A DNA stretch of 64,000 nt from UBA1672 sp964352665. Lineage in GTDB: Bacteria; Pseudomonadota; Alphaproteobacteria; Micavibrionales; Micavibrionaceae. A program made the position numbers and the translations under genes. The DNA is taken from NCBI GenBank assembly GCA_964352665.1, contig CAYGSJ010000007.1, forward strand, positions 62,001 to 126,000, written 5' to 3'. The notes under the pieces are model-generated. The model saw nothing but the letters and a program-made list of their open reading frames with translations, searched no databases and was not told where the DNA came from. This document shows, in pieces, positions 19,368 to 28,868 of the stretch; positions within the stretch are counted from its first letter, which is position 1, and each line of letters starts with the position of its first letter.

Positions 19368-20561
19368 CTAGCTTCCATGCATTTGTGCTTTGGTATTTTC
19401 AAAAGCCCAATCAAGCCATGGCGTTACTTCCTGAAGATCTGTCATGGATACCGTTGCTCCGCACCAGACCCTCAAGCCCATAGGGGCGTCCCTATGGCTT
19501 TTAATATCGTGGGCTACGTCTTCATCTTCCAGAATTTGCGTCATGGACTTTATGAAATCCTTCTGCCCTTCCGGACTCAAAGATGCAAACCATCCATCAA
19601 CAATCTTGAGGCACACCGATGTTTTTGAACGTATATTTTCATCAGTAGCCAGAAAATCTATCCAGTCTGTATCTTGAACCCATTTTTCGATGGTGCTGTA
19701 ATTAATTTCTACGCGCCTGGTCGACGCCTCCAGACCACCACAATGATCAACCCAGTCAAGCGCATCAAGACAGTCCTCTACAGACAGCATTGAGGGTGTG
19801 TTTAGTGTCTCGCCGAGAAACAAACCTTCATTTAGTTTTTTGTTATCTCCCGCCCCTTTTGTCATGCGGAAGATTCTAGGAAGCGGACGATTTTCAGGCG
19901 TGTAACTTTCCAAACGCTCAACCGCGCGCGGTGATAAAACAATCATACCGTGAGCGGCCTCCCCCCCCAGAACTTTTTGCCATGACCATGTCGTTACATC
20001 AAGTTTGTCCCAGGGAAGATCGTAGGCAAACACTGCTGATGTTGCGTCACAAAACGTGAGCCCCTCACGCTTATCGGAAATCCAGTTCCCGTCAGGCACG
20101 CGCACACCGCTGGTCGTTCCATTCCATACAAACACACAATCACGTGACGGATCGGCCTGTGATAAATCCGGCAGTTTGCCGTATTCTGCTTGAAAAGTGC
20201 GCACATCATCGATTTTGAGATGTTGTGTAATATCATCAACCCATATGTTGGAAAAAACTTCCCAGCCAAAAACGTCAACCCCACGCGCACCGAGCATCGA
20301 CCACATTGCCATTTCAAAAGCACCGGTATTAGAACCCGGAACGATTGCAATTTTGTAATCTGCCGGAATTCCGAGTAATGAGCGATGGTGGTCAATGACC
20401 GCCTTCAGTTTTTCTTTTCCATCTTTCGAACGATGAGAGCGCCCAACAAGAGCATTAGACAGTTTGTCCAGAGTCCATCCCGGACGCTTTGCCGCAGGGC
20501 CTGAAGAAAAATTAGGATTTTTAGGTTTGATTGCAGGTTTTTGCATATTTGGTTTTACCAT
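19368..20561 (-). CDS. serC: Phosphoserine aminotransferase
   Basis: About 397 residues. This PLP enzyme converts phosphohydroxypyruvate and glutamate to phosphoserine. The start of the fold, NPNFSSGPAAKRPGW, and the PLP-lysine region TWSWQKVLGGEAAHGM match the alphaproteobacterial and archaeal type of SerC (the length and GSNTGAFEMAMWSMLGARG support it). The frame opens with TTG at 20600, but ATG 20561 or 20546 is more likely; none has a clear Shine-Dalgarno sequence. It is followed directly by serA and is divergent from serB. Confidence 0.95.
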   Translation of the reverse strand: MVKPNMQKPAIKPKNPNFSSGPAAKRPGWTLDKLSNALVGRSHRSKDGKEKLKAVIDHHRSLLGIPADYKIAIVPGSNTGAFEMAMWSMLGARGVDVFGWEVFSNIWVDDITQHLKIDDVRTFQAEYGKLPDLSQADPSRDCVFVWNGTTSGVRVPDGNWISDKREGLTFCDATSAVFAYDLPWDKLDVTTWSWQKVLGGEAAHGMIVLSPRAVERLESYTPENRPLPRIFRMTKGAGDNKKLNEGLFLGETLNTPSMLSVEDCLDALDWVDHCGGLEASTRRVEINYSTIEKWVQDTDWIDFLATDENIRSKTSVCLKIVDGWFASLSPEGQKDFIKSMTQILEDEDVAHDIKSHRDAPMGLRVWCGATVSMTDLQEVTPWLDWAFENTKAQMHGS

Positions 20562-20677
20562 TGTTAAGATATACGTGTTAAAATACGATGTAATATTCAA
20601 GTTCTATTGCAGTTATAAAAGACTGGCGCGTCTTTTTCTATAGTTTATTGCATAAACCCCGAGGTTAAAAACAGACA

Positions 20678-21574
20678 ATGACGCATGTGCTGACGTTGGT
20701 TGCATCAACCCAAGATTTTCCTGTTACAAAAAAGCACTTCAGGGAAATCGAGGATATTATCGGCTATTACAATCTTAAATTCACCAGCAAGCTTGTCTGG
20801 CTTGATAAAATGATCGCAGCAGAAGTTGCCCTTTCGGGGGGAACCCATTCTTCGTTAACGCTTCATTTAAGAGAGTTTCTTGCCAAGGAGCAAATAGATT
20901 TCTTTATCACCAAGAACGAGCACAGAGAGAAGAAGCTGCTCATGGCCGATATGGATAGTACAATCGTGGCCGCCGAAACGTTGGATGAACTTGCCGAATA
21001 TGCAGGAATTAAGGAACAAATTGCCCTTATAACGCAGCGCGCTATGGAGGGTGAAATTGACTTTCACGACGCCTTAAAAGAGCGCGTTGCCCTTTTAAAG
21101 GGGCTTAAAACCACGGCTCTACAAGCCACATTAGAGGAAACGGCCCTTAATCAGGGTGCAAAAACAGTCATTCAGACGATGAGGAAGCGCGGCGTAACCT
21201 GTGTTCTGGTCTCTGGTGGTTTTACCTTCTTTACACAGGCAATAGCAGATCGGTGCGGTTTTAACTTTAACCATGGCAATATTCTTGAAATCAAGAACGA
21301 AGAGCTTACAGGGGTGGTTATTCCGCCGATTCTGGATAAATATGCAAAACTTGACTTTTTAGAAAGCTATATCAAAGACTTAGGCCTTATTTATGACGAC
21401 TGCCTTGCTATTGGTGACGGTGCAAATGACATTCCAATGCTTAAAAAAGCAGGTTTGGGCATAGGATATTACCCCAAAAAGGCCGTTCAAGACGAAATAG
21501 AAAACTGCATATTATACGGTGATTTGACGACAATCTTGTTTGCACAGGGGTTTTCAAGAAAGCATTTTCTTTGA
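20678..21574 (+). CDS. serB: Phosphoserine phosphatase
   Basis: 298 residues. This HAD-family enzyme removes phosphate from phosphoserine, completing serine synthesis with the adjacent serC-serA. The catalytic DxDxT motif is MADMDSTIV (about residues 90-98). Motif II is VLVSGGFTFFTQAIADR, and motif III/IV is AIGDGANDIPMLKKAGLGIGY. The first 85 residues form an ACT-like regulatory part. The intergenic stretch of 116 bases up to serC should hold both promoters; no strong hexamers are visible. The only Shine-Dalgarno candidate, GAGG, is about 13 bases from the ATG. Confidence 0.96.
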   Translation: MTHVLTLVASTQDFPVTKKHFREIEDIIGYYNLKFTSKLVWLDKMIAAEVALSGGTHSSLTLHLREFLAKEQIDFFITKNEHREKKLLMADMDSTIVAAETLDELAEYAGIKEQIALITQRAMEGEIDFHDALKERVALLKGLKTTALQATLEETALNQGAKTVIQTMRKRGVTCVLVSGGFTFFTQAIADRCGFNFNHGNILEIKNEELTGVVIPPILDKYAKLDFLESYIKDLGLIYDDCLAIGDGANDIPMLKKAGLGIGYYPKKAVQDEIENCILYGDLTTILFAQGFSRKHFL

Positions 21575-21677
21575 AATAACGGCAAAATTTTAAGTACTGT
21601 TTAATATTCTGTCGCTACTCTGGAATACAGTTGGTTTCTAAGATACACTAATTCTAGTGAATGATGAGATTTAGATT

Positions 21678-22982
21678 ATGTCAGAAAAGTGGGACTATTC
21701 CATACCAGACGATAAGCTGGAGGAGTTAATCAAGAACTACTGTACGGACTTTACGGCTCTTGAACGTGAAGGTCGCTATGGGCCTATTACTGGTCGTGAT
21801 AAGGAAATCAGCGACTGCGTTCTGATTTTGCTTCAAAAAGGCCGTAAAAACGTTTGTTTCCTAGCCCCTGCCGGTGTTGGTAAGACGGCCGCTGTTGTTG
21901 GTCTGGCGCAACAAATTGTTGCAGAAAATGTTCCGGAATACCTCCATAATTCGCGTGTGATTGAAGTCGACCTTGCCCGTATGGCATCGGGAACCGCAAC
22001 CCGCGCGGAGTTTCAGGATCGTTTCCTCCCTTTGTGTAAGGGTGTGGCCGAGCGTTATCACAACCCTGATAGTCCCAAAATCATTCTGTTTCTGGACGAG
22101 ATCCACCAGATTATGCCCAATTGTGTAGGAAGTTCTTACGCTGGTTTATCTGATACTATTAAACCTTATCTAACGGCCGGTGACTTGCTTATGATCGGTG
22201 CGACTACATTGGATGAATTTCGTATGTATGTCGCGCAAGACCCTGCTATGGATCGTCGTTTCCAGAAGGTGTTTCTCAAAGTACCGAATATTCATGAAAC
22301 CTATGCCATTATGAAGGCATTGCGTCCTGGTCTGGAGAAGCACCATAACGTCACGATGACCAATGAGGATCTTATGCTTATTGTCTATCTGACCGAAGAA
22401 CATATGCGCAAAAGAAACCAGCCGGATAAATCGATTATTACGGCCGATGCCGCACTGGCTTATCACGTTATGAATCATGGTGTAGATCAGAACCTAACCA
22501 AAGAGTCTATTTATTATATGGTTGCCCGTGAAACCGGTCTTAATGCCAAAGCCATGCATGACGACAAACTCATTAAAAAGGTACGTGAAGATGTAGAGAT
22601 TTGTGAGGGAGAAGTAGATGTTACGCAGGATGATGAGAATAAAGAAGGTTATGATCCTTCTAAAAAACTTAAAGATGTTAAAATGGACGAAGAATTCCAG
22701 AAAGAAATGGCAAAAGCCGAAAAAGACATTCTTGAGCGCAAACAACAAGCCCTGCAGAACGCACAAGCCGCTGTCGGTGAAGATAGCAAAGAGGATACAG
22801 ACGATCTTGCCGAAAAGCTTGCCGAAAAGCTCGAGCAAAAACTTGATGCCAAACTTGATGAAAGATTAGCGCAAAAAAATAAAGACGAAGAAGAGGCCGA
22901 AGCCAAGGCGGAAAAAGAAAAAGAAGAAGAGGATGAAGCAAAGCAGGACCTCATCTCTATTTCAGGGCGTGAAAAATCTTAA
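21678..22982 (+). CDS. Single-AAA Clp-like ATPase with charged coiled-coil tail
   Basis: 434 residues. Residues about 30-300 match the first AAA+ module of ClpA/ClpB: box YGPITGRDKEI, Walker A APAGVGKTA (63-71), Walker B IILFLDEIH (135-143), sensor-1 region MIGATTLDEFRMY and arginine-finger stretch AMDRRFQKV. There is no N-terminal Clp repeat domain, no M-domain and no second AAA module. Instead a tail of about 130 residues is almost all Lys/Glu/Asp/Ala, predicted helical or coiled coil. It may be a stand-alone remodelling ATPase or a partner of another Clp protein; the substrate is unknown. Its end overlaps the convergent rsmC-like gene by 26 bases. Confidence 0.85.
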   Translation: MSEKWDYSIPDDKLEELIKNYCTDFTALEREGRYGPITGRDKEISDCVLILLQKGRKNVCFLAPAGVGKTAAVVGLAQQIVAENVPEYLHNSRVIEVDLARMASGTATRAEFQDRFLPLCKGVAERYHNPDSPKIILFLDEIHQIMPNCVGSSYAGLSDTIKPYLTAGDLLMIGATTLDEFRMYVAQDPAMDRRFQKVFLKVPNIHETYAIMKALRPGLEKHHNVTMTNEDLMLIVYLTEEHMRKRNQPDKSIITADAALAYHVMNHGVDQNLTKESIYYMVARETGLNAKAMHDDKLIKKVREDVEICEGEVDVTQDDENKEGYDPSKKLKDVKMDEEFQKEMAKAEKDILERKQQALQNAQAAVGEDSKEDTDDLAEKLAEKLEQKLDAKLDERLAQKNKDEEEAEAKAEKEKEEEDEAKQDLISISGREKS

Positions 22983-23976
22983 AGCCCCCTTCCTCGCAAA
23001 TAGACTTACAGCTTGAAAATAACTGCATTAAACAAGATTCATATGGCAAATGGGCATTAGCCACCATGTAAAGCCGGCCACCTTTTGCCAATGCGGTATA
23101 TGCTGTTTCTATAAATTGCTTGCCGAGATCGATACTGGTTTTTTTCCCCTCGTGAAATGGTGGGTTCATAACAATAAAGTCAAAGGCGTTTTTGTAGGTC
23201 GTCTGCTGTGCCAGATCCATCCAGTCATACATGATTTCACAATCAGAAAAATCCAGATTTTTACGACAGGCGTCTATAGCCCTGATGTCTGAGTCAATGC
23301 AGGTGAGCTTGGAAATTCCTGTATAACGTTTTAATAGCGCGTGCGATAGATAGCCATAACCACATCCAAAATCCGCGCCCCTTCCCTTTAAGCTTTCGGG
23401 CATATTATTAATGAGAAGTGCCGAGCCTTTATCGATTTTATTCCAGCCGTAAATGCCCGGTTGAGAAATAAAACTGCCCCCTAATACTTCTTGGGAAGAG
23501 CCTGTCTGTATAGCTTTTTCAACCGCATCCAGATTGATGTCTGTTTTAATTGTCCAAACACAACGGGCTTTATTTTTTGTTAGATCACCTGTGCTGCTTA
23601 TTCCGAATTCCTGCATTAATTTTTTTAAACGGCCACCGCCGGATTTATTGTCTGCCGAACAAAAAAATGTACCGCCTTTTTTCAATACCATCAAAGATTT
23701 TGCGATTAGAAATTTTGCTTCCACAATGTTTTTGGGAATAATCAGAAACACATAATCATATGTATTTTCTTCTTCCGGAATTTCCGGCGTTACTGCATAG
23801 CCGGCATCTTCGAATTTTTTTGTGTCTGTTTTAAAGAATTGTTGAATGTCGGTAGAAGAATTTACAACGGCAGATAAGTCAGCATGCATATGCGCATTTA
23901 GAAAAAGGGCACGGACATTTTGCGTTGCGATGTTATTGCTACGCAGGCTATGTATAAGGGTTTCAACGGCAGACAT
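22957..23976 (-). CDS. rsmC: RsmC-like 16S rRNA guanine-N2 methyltransferase
   Basis: 339 residues. RsmC methylates G1207 of 16S rRNA in the 30S subunit. The fold is the family's tandem methyltransferase: a degenerate N-terminal domain (residues 1-165) and a catalytic C-terminal domain with the SAM motif GADFGCGYGYLSHALLKRY and the catalytic VMNPPFHEG. Overall length equals the family's. A related enzyme such as RlmG cannot be fully excluded. The 3' end overlaps the Clp-like gene and the start lies 6 bases after the AsmA-like gene on the same side of transcription. Confidence 0.85.
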   Translation of the reverse strand: MSAVETLIHSLRSNNIATQNVRALFLNAHMHADLSAVVNSSTDIQQFFKTDTKKFEDAGYAVTPEIPEEENTYDYVFLIIPKNIVEAKFLIAKSLMVLKKGGTFFCSADNKSGGGRLKKLMQEFGISSTGDLTKNKARCVWTIKTDINLDAVEKAIQTGSSQEVLGGSFISQPGIYGWNKIDKGSALLINNMPESLKGRGADFGCGYGYLSHALLKRYTGISKLTCIDSDIRAIDACRKNLDFSDCEIMYDWMDLAQQTTYKNAFDFIVMNPPFHEGKKTSIDLGKQFIETAYTALAKGGRLYMVANAHLPYESCLMQLFSSCKSICEEGGFKIFHALK

Positions 23977-23982
23977 TAACCA

Positions 23983-24813
23983 TTACTCGAACATGTCTTT
24001 AAGCTGTTCGAATCCTTCTTTGACGCCATCGACCTTCTGATCGTAAGTCTTTTTGATATTACTTTTGAATACGTCAGCCGTACTAAGGCCTATATCATTG
24101 AGAGACTCAAGTGATAGCCCCTCTAAAAAACCTGCCTTGTTTGCGGTGTTGTTAAAGTTTTGGAGCACCGCACTCATGACTTGTTCCATCGCTTCTTGTG
24201 CAAGAATACCGTTTTCCTTTTCTCCAATACCGGTGAGATGAATATCCGGGGTTTTTATGGGTTTGAAATCGTGTTTAATTAAAGTAACGGACGGATGGAG
24301 TTGCGCCTGTGTTAACGCCATTTTTCTGATAATAACTTTGGGATCTTTGCTTGCATTCGCCTTATTGGAATCACTAGCGGTGCTTGCTTGCGCCCCTGCC
24401 GGATTATTCTTTCCTATGTTATTTTTCATGTCGCCAAGATTAGTTGTCTGGCCGACCACTTCCAAATAAACATCCGTGCCGTCAACTTTAATCGTTTTAA
24501 ATGTTAGAAGTTCTTTTGAAAAATTTTCACCGGCGACTTCGATTTTTTTTATCGTAATGGCATTCGGTTTTTTATAGCCTTCCGGATTTGAAACCCTGAT
24601 ATCGCTAACGGTGACTGATTTTTGTTCCAGCTTTATATCCATTGCCCCGATTTTGACAGGAACGCCAAGAGCCTGACTTGCGTATTGCTCGGTAATCTGG
24701 AGCGCCAGAGAATTCATATTAACGTAAATATAAATCGCACCTGCGATGAATACGATTACCAGCAGACTGAACATATAAAGGCTGGCTTTTGCAGTTTTTT
24801 TGACAGCAGACAT
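23983..24813 (-). CDS. AsmA-like membrane-anchored protein
   Basis: 276 residues. One N-terminal transmembrane helix (ASLYMFSLLVIVFIAGAIYIYV) is followed by an AsmA-type start of the periplasmic region: ITEQYASQALGVPVKIGAMDIKL and VTVSDIRVSNPEGYKKPNAI. AsmA-like proteins act in envelope lipid or outer-membrane homeostasis; here only a short version is present. ATG 24813 is chosen over the frame opening at 24843 because GAAGGGA lies six bases upstream of it. The end is probably helical and amphipathic. Specific function unknown. Confidence 0.75.
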   Translation of the reverse strand: MSAVKKTAKASLYMFSLLVIVFIAGAIYIYVNMNSLALQITEQYASQALGVPVKIGAMDIKLEQKSVTVSDIRVSNPEGYKKPNAITIKKIEVAGENFSKELLTFKTIKVDGTDVYLEVVGQTTNLGDMKNNIGKNNPAGAQASTASDSNKANASKDPKVIIRKMALTQAQLHPSVTLIKHDFKPIKTPDIHLTGIGEKENGILAQEAMEQVMSAVLQNFNNTANKAGFLEGLSLESLNDIGLSTADVFKSNIKKTYDQKVDGVKEGFEQLKDMFE

Positions 24814-24866
24814 CAGAAGTCCCTTCGTTTCTGTTATAAGCATCTTAATGCCTATAGAAGGCTCTG

Positions 24867-25772
24867 TTATGATGCTTTTTTAGTCTCATCTGCTCCATTA
24901 CTTATCAATTTTTCTTTCTGAAAGATAGACTCCATTTTAAGACGCAAAAGATCGGACCATGAACTTACGTCACTCCAGAACACCGATAACTCCATAGCAA
25001 AAATTCTTGCACGGTTTACTGTGATGGCGTGTTCTACCGATACAGGTCTTATGGCCGAGAACTCTTCCTGTGCAATACGATAAACATTTCCTCTTTCTTC
25101 ACTGGCGTAGAATGATCTTTGTGTACACTTGTATGTTTCAATTTTGCGCTGTTTTAAACTTTCAAGAAAAACAGTTGGCGACGCCAACAGAACGCCCGTG
25201 TTCCACAAACAATTTTTGTTTTTTATAAGCTGCTGTGCCTGTTTTAAGTCCGGTTTTTCAATGAATTGCTCAACCTTGCGATAAGCGCCACCCTTATCTT
25301 CTGTTATGATGTAGCCATAATTTTTTTCAGCATAACGAGGCCTTGTTCCGCAAAGGACGATTTTATCCTCTGTCCCCTCGTACAGATTATTGATTGAGTC
25401 ATAAAATTTGCGACCCGCAGAAAAAACATGATCGCTTGGCATGACAATCATGCGCTCGGTATGGTGTTTTAAGTAAAAGGCTGCGAGTGCGATTGCGGCC
25501 GCCGTCCCTTTGCCCTCAGGCTCTAGAATAAAAGCCTGCGGCTCCACGTCTACTTCTTCAAGTTGTCGTTGCGCCAGTTCGAAAAAGCTTTCATGACAAA
25601 CAATAACCGGATTACCAAACTTCGAAGCCCGCAAAGCAGTTGTTTGAAATAGTGAATATTCTGAAAAAAGTCTCAAAAACGGTTGCGGCGTCTTCTTTGT
25701 CCCGAATATGCACATCCGGTTCTTAGAATTACCCGCAAGAATAACCGGCGTATAGCTAGGTGCCTGTTTCAT
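24867..25772 (-). CDS. Mannose-1-phosphate guanylyltransferase homologue with degenerate active-site loop
   Basis: 301 residues. The overall pattern (VMPSDHVF, YGYIITE, FIEKPDLKQAQ, LWNTGVLLASP, SDVSSWSDL) is that of GDP-mannose pyrophosphorylases, which would feed the adjacent gmd and fcl. The signature loop is broken, however: where the family has GGxGTRLWPLSR this protein has GNSKNRMCIFGT, and the following PK(Q)F lysine is replaced in TPQPF. Activity is therefore doubtful; a regulatory or altered-substrate role is possible. There is no C-terminal isomerase domain. ATG 25772 is preferred because GGGGAG lies eight bases upstream. It overlaps fcl by 17 bases. Confidence 0.8.
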   Translation of the reverse strand: MKQAPSYTPVILAGNSKNRMCIFGTKKTPQPFLRLFSEYSLFQTTALRASKFGNPVIVCHESFFELAQRQLEEVDVEPQAFILEPEGKGTAAAIALAAFYLKHHTERMIVMPSDHVFSAGRKFYDSINNLYEGTEDKIVLCGTRPRYAEKNYGYIITEDKGGAYRKVEQFIEKPDLKQAQQLIKNKNCLWNTGVLLASPTVFLESLKQRKIETYKCTQRSFYASEERGNVYRIAQEEFSAIRPVSVEHAITVNRARIFAMELSVFWSDVSSWSDLLRLKMESIFQKEKLISNGADETKKAS

Positions 25773-26727
25773 CTCCATATCTCCCCAAATAATCTGTGTA
25801 TGACTTATTTATGCCATTTTTTAGCCACATTTTAGTTTCCCACCCTACATCTAACATGCGGCTGTTGTCCAGAACTTTTCTCGGGGTTCCATCTGGTTTT
25901 TTGGGGTCAAATAGTATTTTTCCTTTAAAATCAATCTCTTCACAGATTGTTTCGGCAAGAGATTTTATTGAAATTTCTTGCCCTGAGCCAATATTTATGT
26001 GATCTGATCCACTATAATTCTTAAGCAAGAAAACGAGAGCATCAGCTAAATCATCCACGTACAGGAACTCTCTCAGAGGTTTTCCCGTTCCCCAGACTGT
26101 AATATGCTTATCACCTCTCATTTTGGCAGAATGAGCCTTCATAATAAGCGCTGGAATCACGTGTGAGCCTTGCTCATCATACTTATCGCCTACTCCATAC
26201 AAGTTGCAGGGCATAGCAGAAATAAAGTCGCATCCATATTGTTTGCGGTAAAATTGTGCCATCTTTAAGGCACCGATCTTGGCTAAAGCATAGGCCTCAT
26301 TCGTTGGTTCCAGTGGCCCTGACAGAAGATATGATTCTTTAATGGGTTGTGGACAATCCCGTGGATATATACAAGATGAGCCCAGAAAAAGAAGCTTTTC
26401 AACCCCGACTTCATAGGCGCACTGGATAATATTTGTAGCAATCATGGTGTTATCGTAGAAAAACGCGGCCGGATAGTTTGAATTTGCAGCAATTCCACCA
26501 ACTTTAGCCGCCGCAACAATGACCATATCGGGCTTGTTTTTACCCATCCAGCTTTGAATATCAGATTGATGCCGTAAATCGAGCTGCATACGGTCCACTG
26601 TTAACAGGTCGCAGCCTTCTTCCTGTAATCTGCGCATCAATGCAGACCCAACCATACCGCGATGTCCGTCTATCCAGATACGCTTACCTTTGAGGGGTAA
26701 TGGTTGCTCTAGCCAGTCCTTTGCCAT
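25756..26727 (-). CDS. fcl: GDP-L-fucose synthase
   Basis: 323 residues. It epimerises and reduces GDP-4-keto-6-deoxymannose to GDP-L-fucose, for surface polysaccharide. The NADP motif is GHRGMVGSALMRRL, the Ser motif FLGSSCIYPRDCPQP, and the catalytic Tyr/Lys pair is in AYALAKIG. The C-terminal RKVLDNSRMLDVGW region is also characteristic. It overlaps gmd by 19 bases and the guanylyltransferase homologue by 17, so the three genes form a tightly coupled operon. Confidence 0.96.
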   Translation of the reverse strand: MAKDWLEQPLPLKGKRIWIDGHRGMVGSALMRRLQEEGCDLLTVDRMQLDLRHQSDIQSWMGKNKPDMVIVAAAKVGGIAANSNYPAAFFYDNTMIATNIIQCAYEVGVEKLLFLGSSCIYPRDCPQPIKESYLLSGPLEPTNEAYALAKIGALKMAQFYRKQYGCDFISAMPCNLYGVGDKYDEQGSHVIPALIMKAHSAKMRGDKHITVWGTGKPLREFLYVDDLADALVFLLKNYSGSDHINIGSGQEISIKSLAETICEEIDFKGKILFDPKKPDGTPRKVLDNSRMLDVGWETKMWLKNGINKSYTDYLGRYGDETGT

Positions 26728-27791
26728 GACGCATAATCTTGTAATAGGTTTTCCTGAAGTAGTTTACGATCCGCATTGACCATTTCACTTACCAGATCAT
26801 CAAAATATGTTCTTGGCCTCCAGCCCAGCACTTTATGGGCCTTTGTTGCATCACCCAAAAGGTAATCAACATCTTTGGGCCTGAACAGTTTTGTACAGAT
26901 TTGAACAACTGTTTTTCCGGTTTTGGCGTCTAGACCAATCTCATCGGCGTCTTCTCCTTGCCACTTAAGCTTTACACCTGTATGGGCGAAAGCGCGCTCA
27001 ACAAAGTTACGCACCGTCCGCGCCTCTCCTGTAGCAAGAACAAAATCGTCGGGCTCTTCACGTTGTAACATCATCCACATGCCCTCAACGTAATCACGGG
27101 CATGGCCCCAGTCCCTTTTTGAGTCCAGATTTCCAAGTGTGAGGACAGATGCATTGCCTGCCTCGATCTCTACAACCGCCTTTGTAATTTTTCGTGTAAC
27201 AAAATCCTCTCCACGCACCGGACTTTCGTGATTAAACAAAATACCATTTGAAACATGCATCCCGTAAGCTTTGCGATACATGCGCGCCAACATATAGGCC
27301 GCCACCTTGGCCACGCCGTATGGGCTGCACGGATCGAAAGGTGTTTGTTCATTTTGAGGGGGAGCGGCGCAACCAAACATTTCCGATGAAGATGCCTGAT
27401 AAATTCTGACTTTATCGACCATATTCAGGAGCCGTACAGATTCAAGAAGCATCTGCACACCTTTGGCGTTTATATCGAAGGTGGAGCCTGGTGTTTCAAA
27501 GCTGACCCCTACTTGCGAGAGTGCCGCCAGATTATAAATTTCGTCCGGTTTGATCTTTTTTAGCAAAGACATCACCGAATGGCCATCGGTTAAATCACCG
27601 AAGTGAAGTGTAATGTTATCATTTACAAGACCAAGGGAATCCAGACGGGTTAAACCATCGATTGGGTCGGGATAACTATCCCAACGCACGAGGCCGTGGA
27701 CATTATATCCTTTTTCAAGAAGAAAGCCGGCCAGATAGGCGCCGTCTTGTCCTGTAATTCCCGTGATAAAAGCAGTTTTGTTTTTGGTCAT
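26709..27791 (-). CDS. gmd: GDP-mannose 4,6-dehydratase
   Basis: 360 residues. It converts GDP-mannose to the 4-keto-6-deoxy intermediate used by fcl. The NADP loop is FITGITGQDGAYLAGFLL. The catalytic Ser/Glu are in YQASSSEMFG and the Tyr/Lys in SPYGVAKVAAYML. The substrate-binding stretch is NHESPVRGEDFVTRKIT. ATG 27791 has GGGGA six bases upstream; the frame open to 27860 adds a non-homologous leader. The upstream fatty acid hydroxylase gene lies 77 bases away on the same strand. Confidence 0.96.
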   Translation of the reverse strand: MTKNKTAFITGITGQDGAYLAGFLLEKGYNVHGLVRWDSYPDPIDGLTRLDSLGLVNDNITLHFGDLTDGHSVMSLLKKIKPDEIYNLAALSQVGVSFETPGSTFDINAKGVQMLLESVRLLNMVDKVRIYQASSSEMFGCAAPPQNEQTPFDPCSPYGVAKVAAYMLARMYRKAYGMHVSNGILFNHESPVRGEDFVTRKITKAVVEIEAGNASVLTLGNLDSKRDWGHARDYVEGMWMMLQREEPDDFVLATGEARTVRNFVERAFAHTGVKLKWQGEDADEIGLDAKTGKTVVQICTKLFRPKDVDYLLGDATKAHKVLGWRPRTYFDDLVSEMVNADRKLLQENLLQDYASWQRTG

Positions 27792-27868
27792 AATTATCCC
27801 CACATTTATGCACACACGTGAGTGTGCATCATGCCATTGCAAAAACAAAGCCAAAATCAATTTAAAGT

Positions 27869-28864
27869 TTATTCTGCCGCCTGGGGATAAGGTTCTTTTT
27901 CAGCAGGAACATCTGGCTTTTCCTTGTTTGACGCACTGATTTCCTTGCGTTTTTTATATGGCAAAAAAGGCCAAACAAGTTGTTCGGTGAACTTTACCGG
28001 CATGTGCTCATGAATACCTATGTCTGCAGGCGGTCGTCTATCCTCATGGAAAAATGTGCCGAACACATGATCCCATACCATAATATTCTCGCCGTAATTC
28101 GTGTTCCCTTCGCGCAGAACCTTACTATGGTGCCATCGGTGAATTTCAGGGGTGTTAAAAATCCATGACAAGACGCCAAAGCGCATTTCAACATTGCAAT
28201 GCGTTAGCATACCTATAAAAGCGGTCACTGCAGCGAGCCACATCATAATTTCTGTTGAAGCCCCGAAAATTAAAAGTGGTACAATGCCGAGCACAATACT
28301 GTAGAGACTATCAACAAAATGAAAACGGCCGGTATTGACGATCCAGAGCTTTTGTACACTGTGATGAACGGCATGAAAGCGCCACAAAGGCATGAATTCA
28401 TGGCATGTGCGATGTGCCCAATACAGCATAAACTCTGATAGAACTACAGCCAGAACAATCTGCGCGCCCAAAGGCCAGTCTGTTGGCCAGATTTGAAAAA
28501 ATGATGCAGAAACACCGCCCTTTGTCAGGACATGCACGCCAATATAGGTATTCACAACCAACAACATCTGTGAGGTTCCCTTGCTGGTAAGGGTATGTGC
28601 AATATTTGCCCATGTTTGTCCATCCGGCTTGTGCCATTTATCTTCATGCGGCATAAAGCGCTCTAACCAGAGCAGGGAAGCGATCAGAAAAATATATGCG
28701 GCATTGAAAAAAATGAACGGCGTATAGGCATCATCCAATGAAAATCCGTAAGCCGTAATGGACATACAGGTCACAAAAAGAAACGGCCATGCAACCCAAG
28801 ACAGTCCGTATTTCAGTTTACTGCTATGATACAGTCCGGTGTTTTGCCTCTGACGTTTGATCAT
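27869..28864 (-). CDS. Sterol desaturase / fatty acid hydroxylase family membrane enzyme
   Basis: 331 residues. This di-iron membrane oxygenase has the histidine clusters HRTCHE, HAVHHS and HRWHH within a bundle of hydrophobic helices (about residues 20-210). Family members hydroxylate or desaturate lipids, sterols or carotenoids; the substrate cannot be read from sequence. The polar C-terminal tail of about 35 residues (ASNKEKPDVPAEKEPYPQAAE) is not conserved in the fold. The gene starts 4 bases after the end of the small exported-protein gene and precedes gmd, so it may belong to an envelope operon. Confidence 0.88.
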   Translation of the reverse strand: MIKRQRQNTGLYHSSKLKYGLSWVAWPFLFVTCMSITAYGFSLDDAYTPFIFFNAAYIFLIASLLWLERFMPHEDKWHKPDGQTWANIAHTLTSKGTSQMLLVVNTYIGVHVLTKGGVSASFFQIWPTDWPLGAQIVLAVVLSEFMLYWAHRTCHEFMPLWRFHAVHHSVQKLWIVNTGRFHFVDSLYSIVLGIVPLLIFGASTEIMMWLAAVTAFIGMLTHCNVEMRFGVLSWIFNTPEIHRWHHSKVLREGNTNYGENIMVWDHVFGTFFHEDRRPPADIGIHEHMPVKFTEQLVWPFLPYKKRKEISASNKEKPDVPAEKEPYPQAAE

Positions 28865-28868
28865 AATT

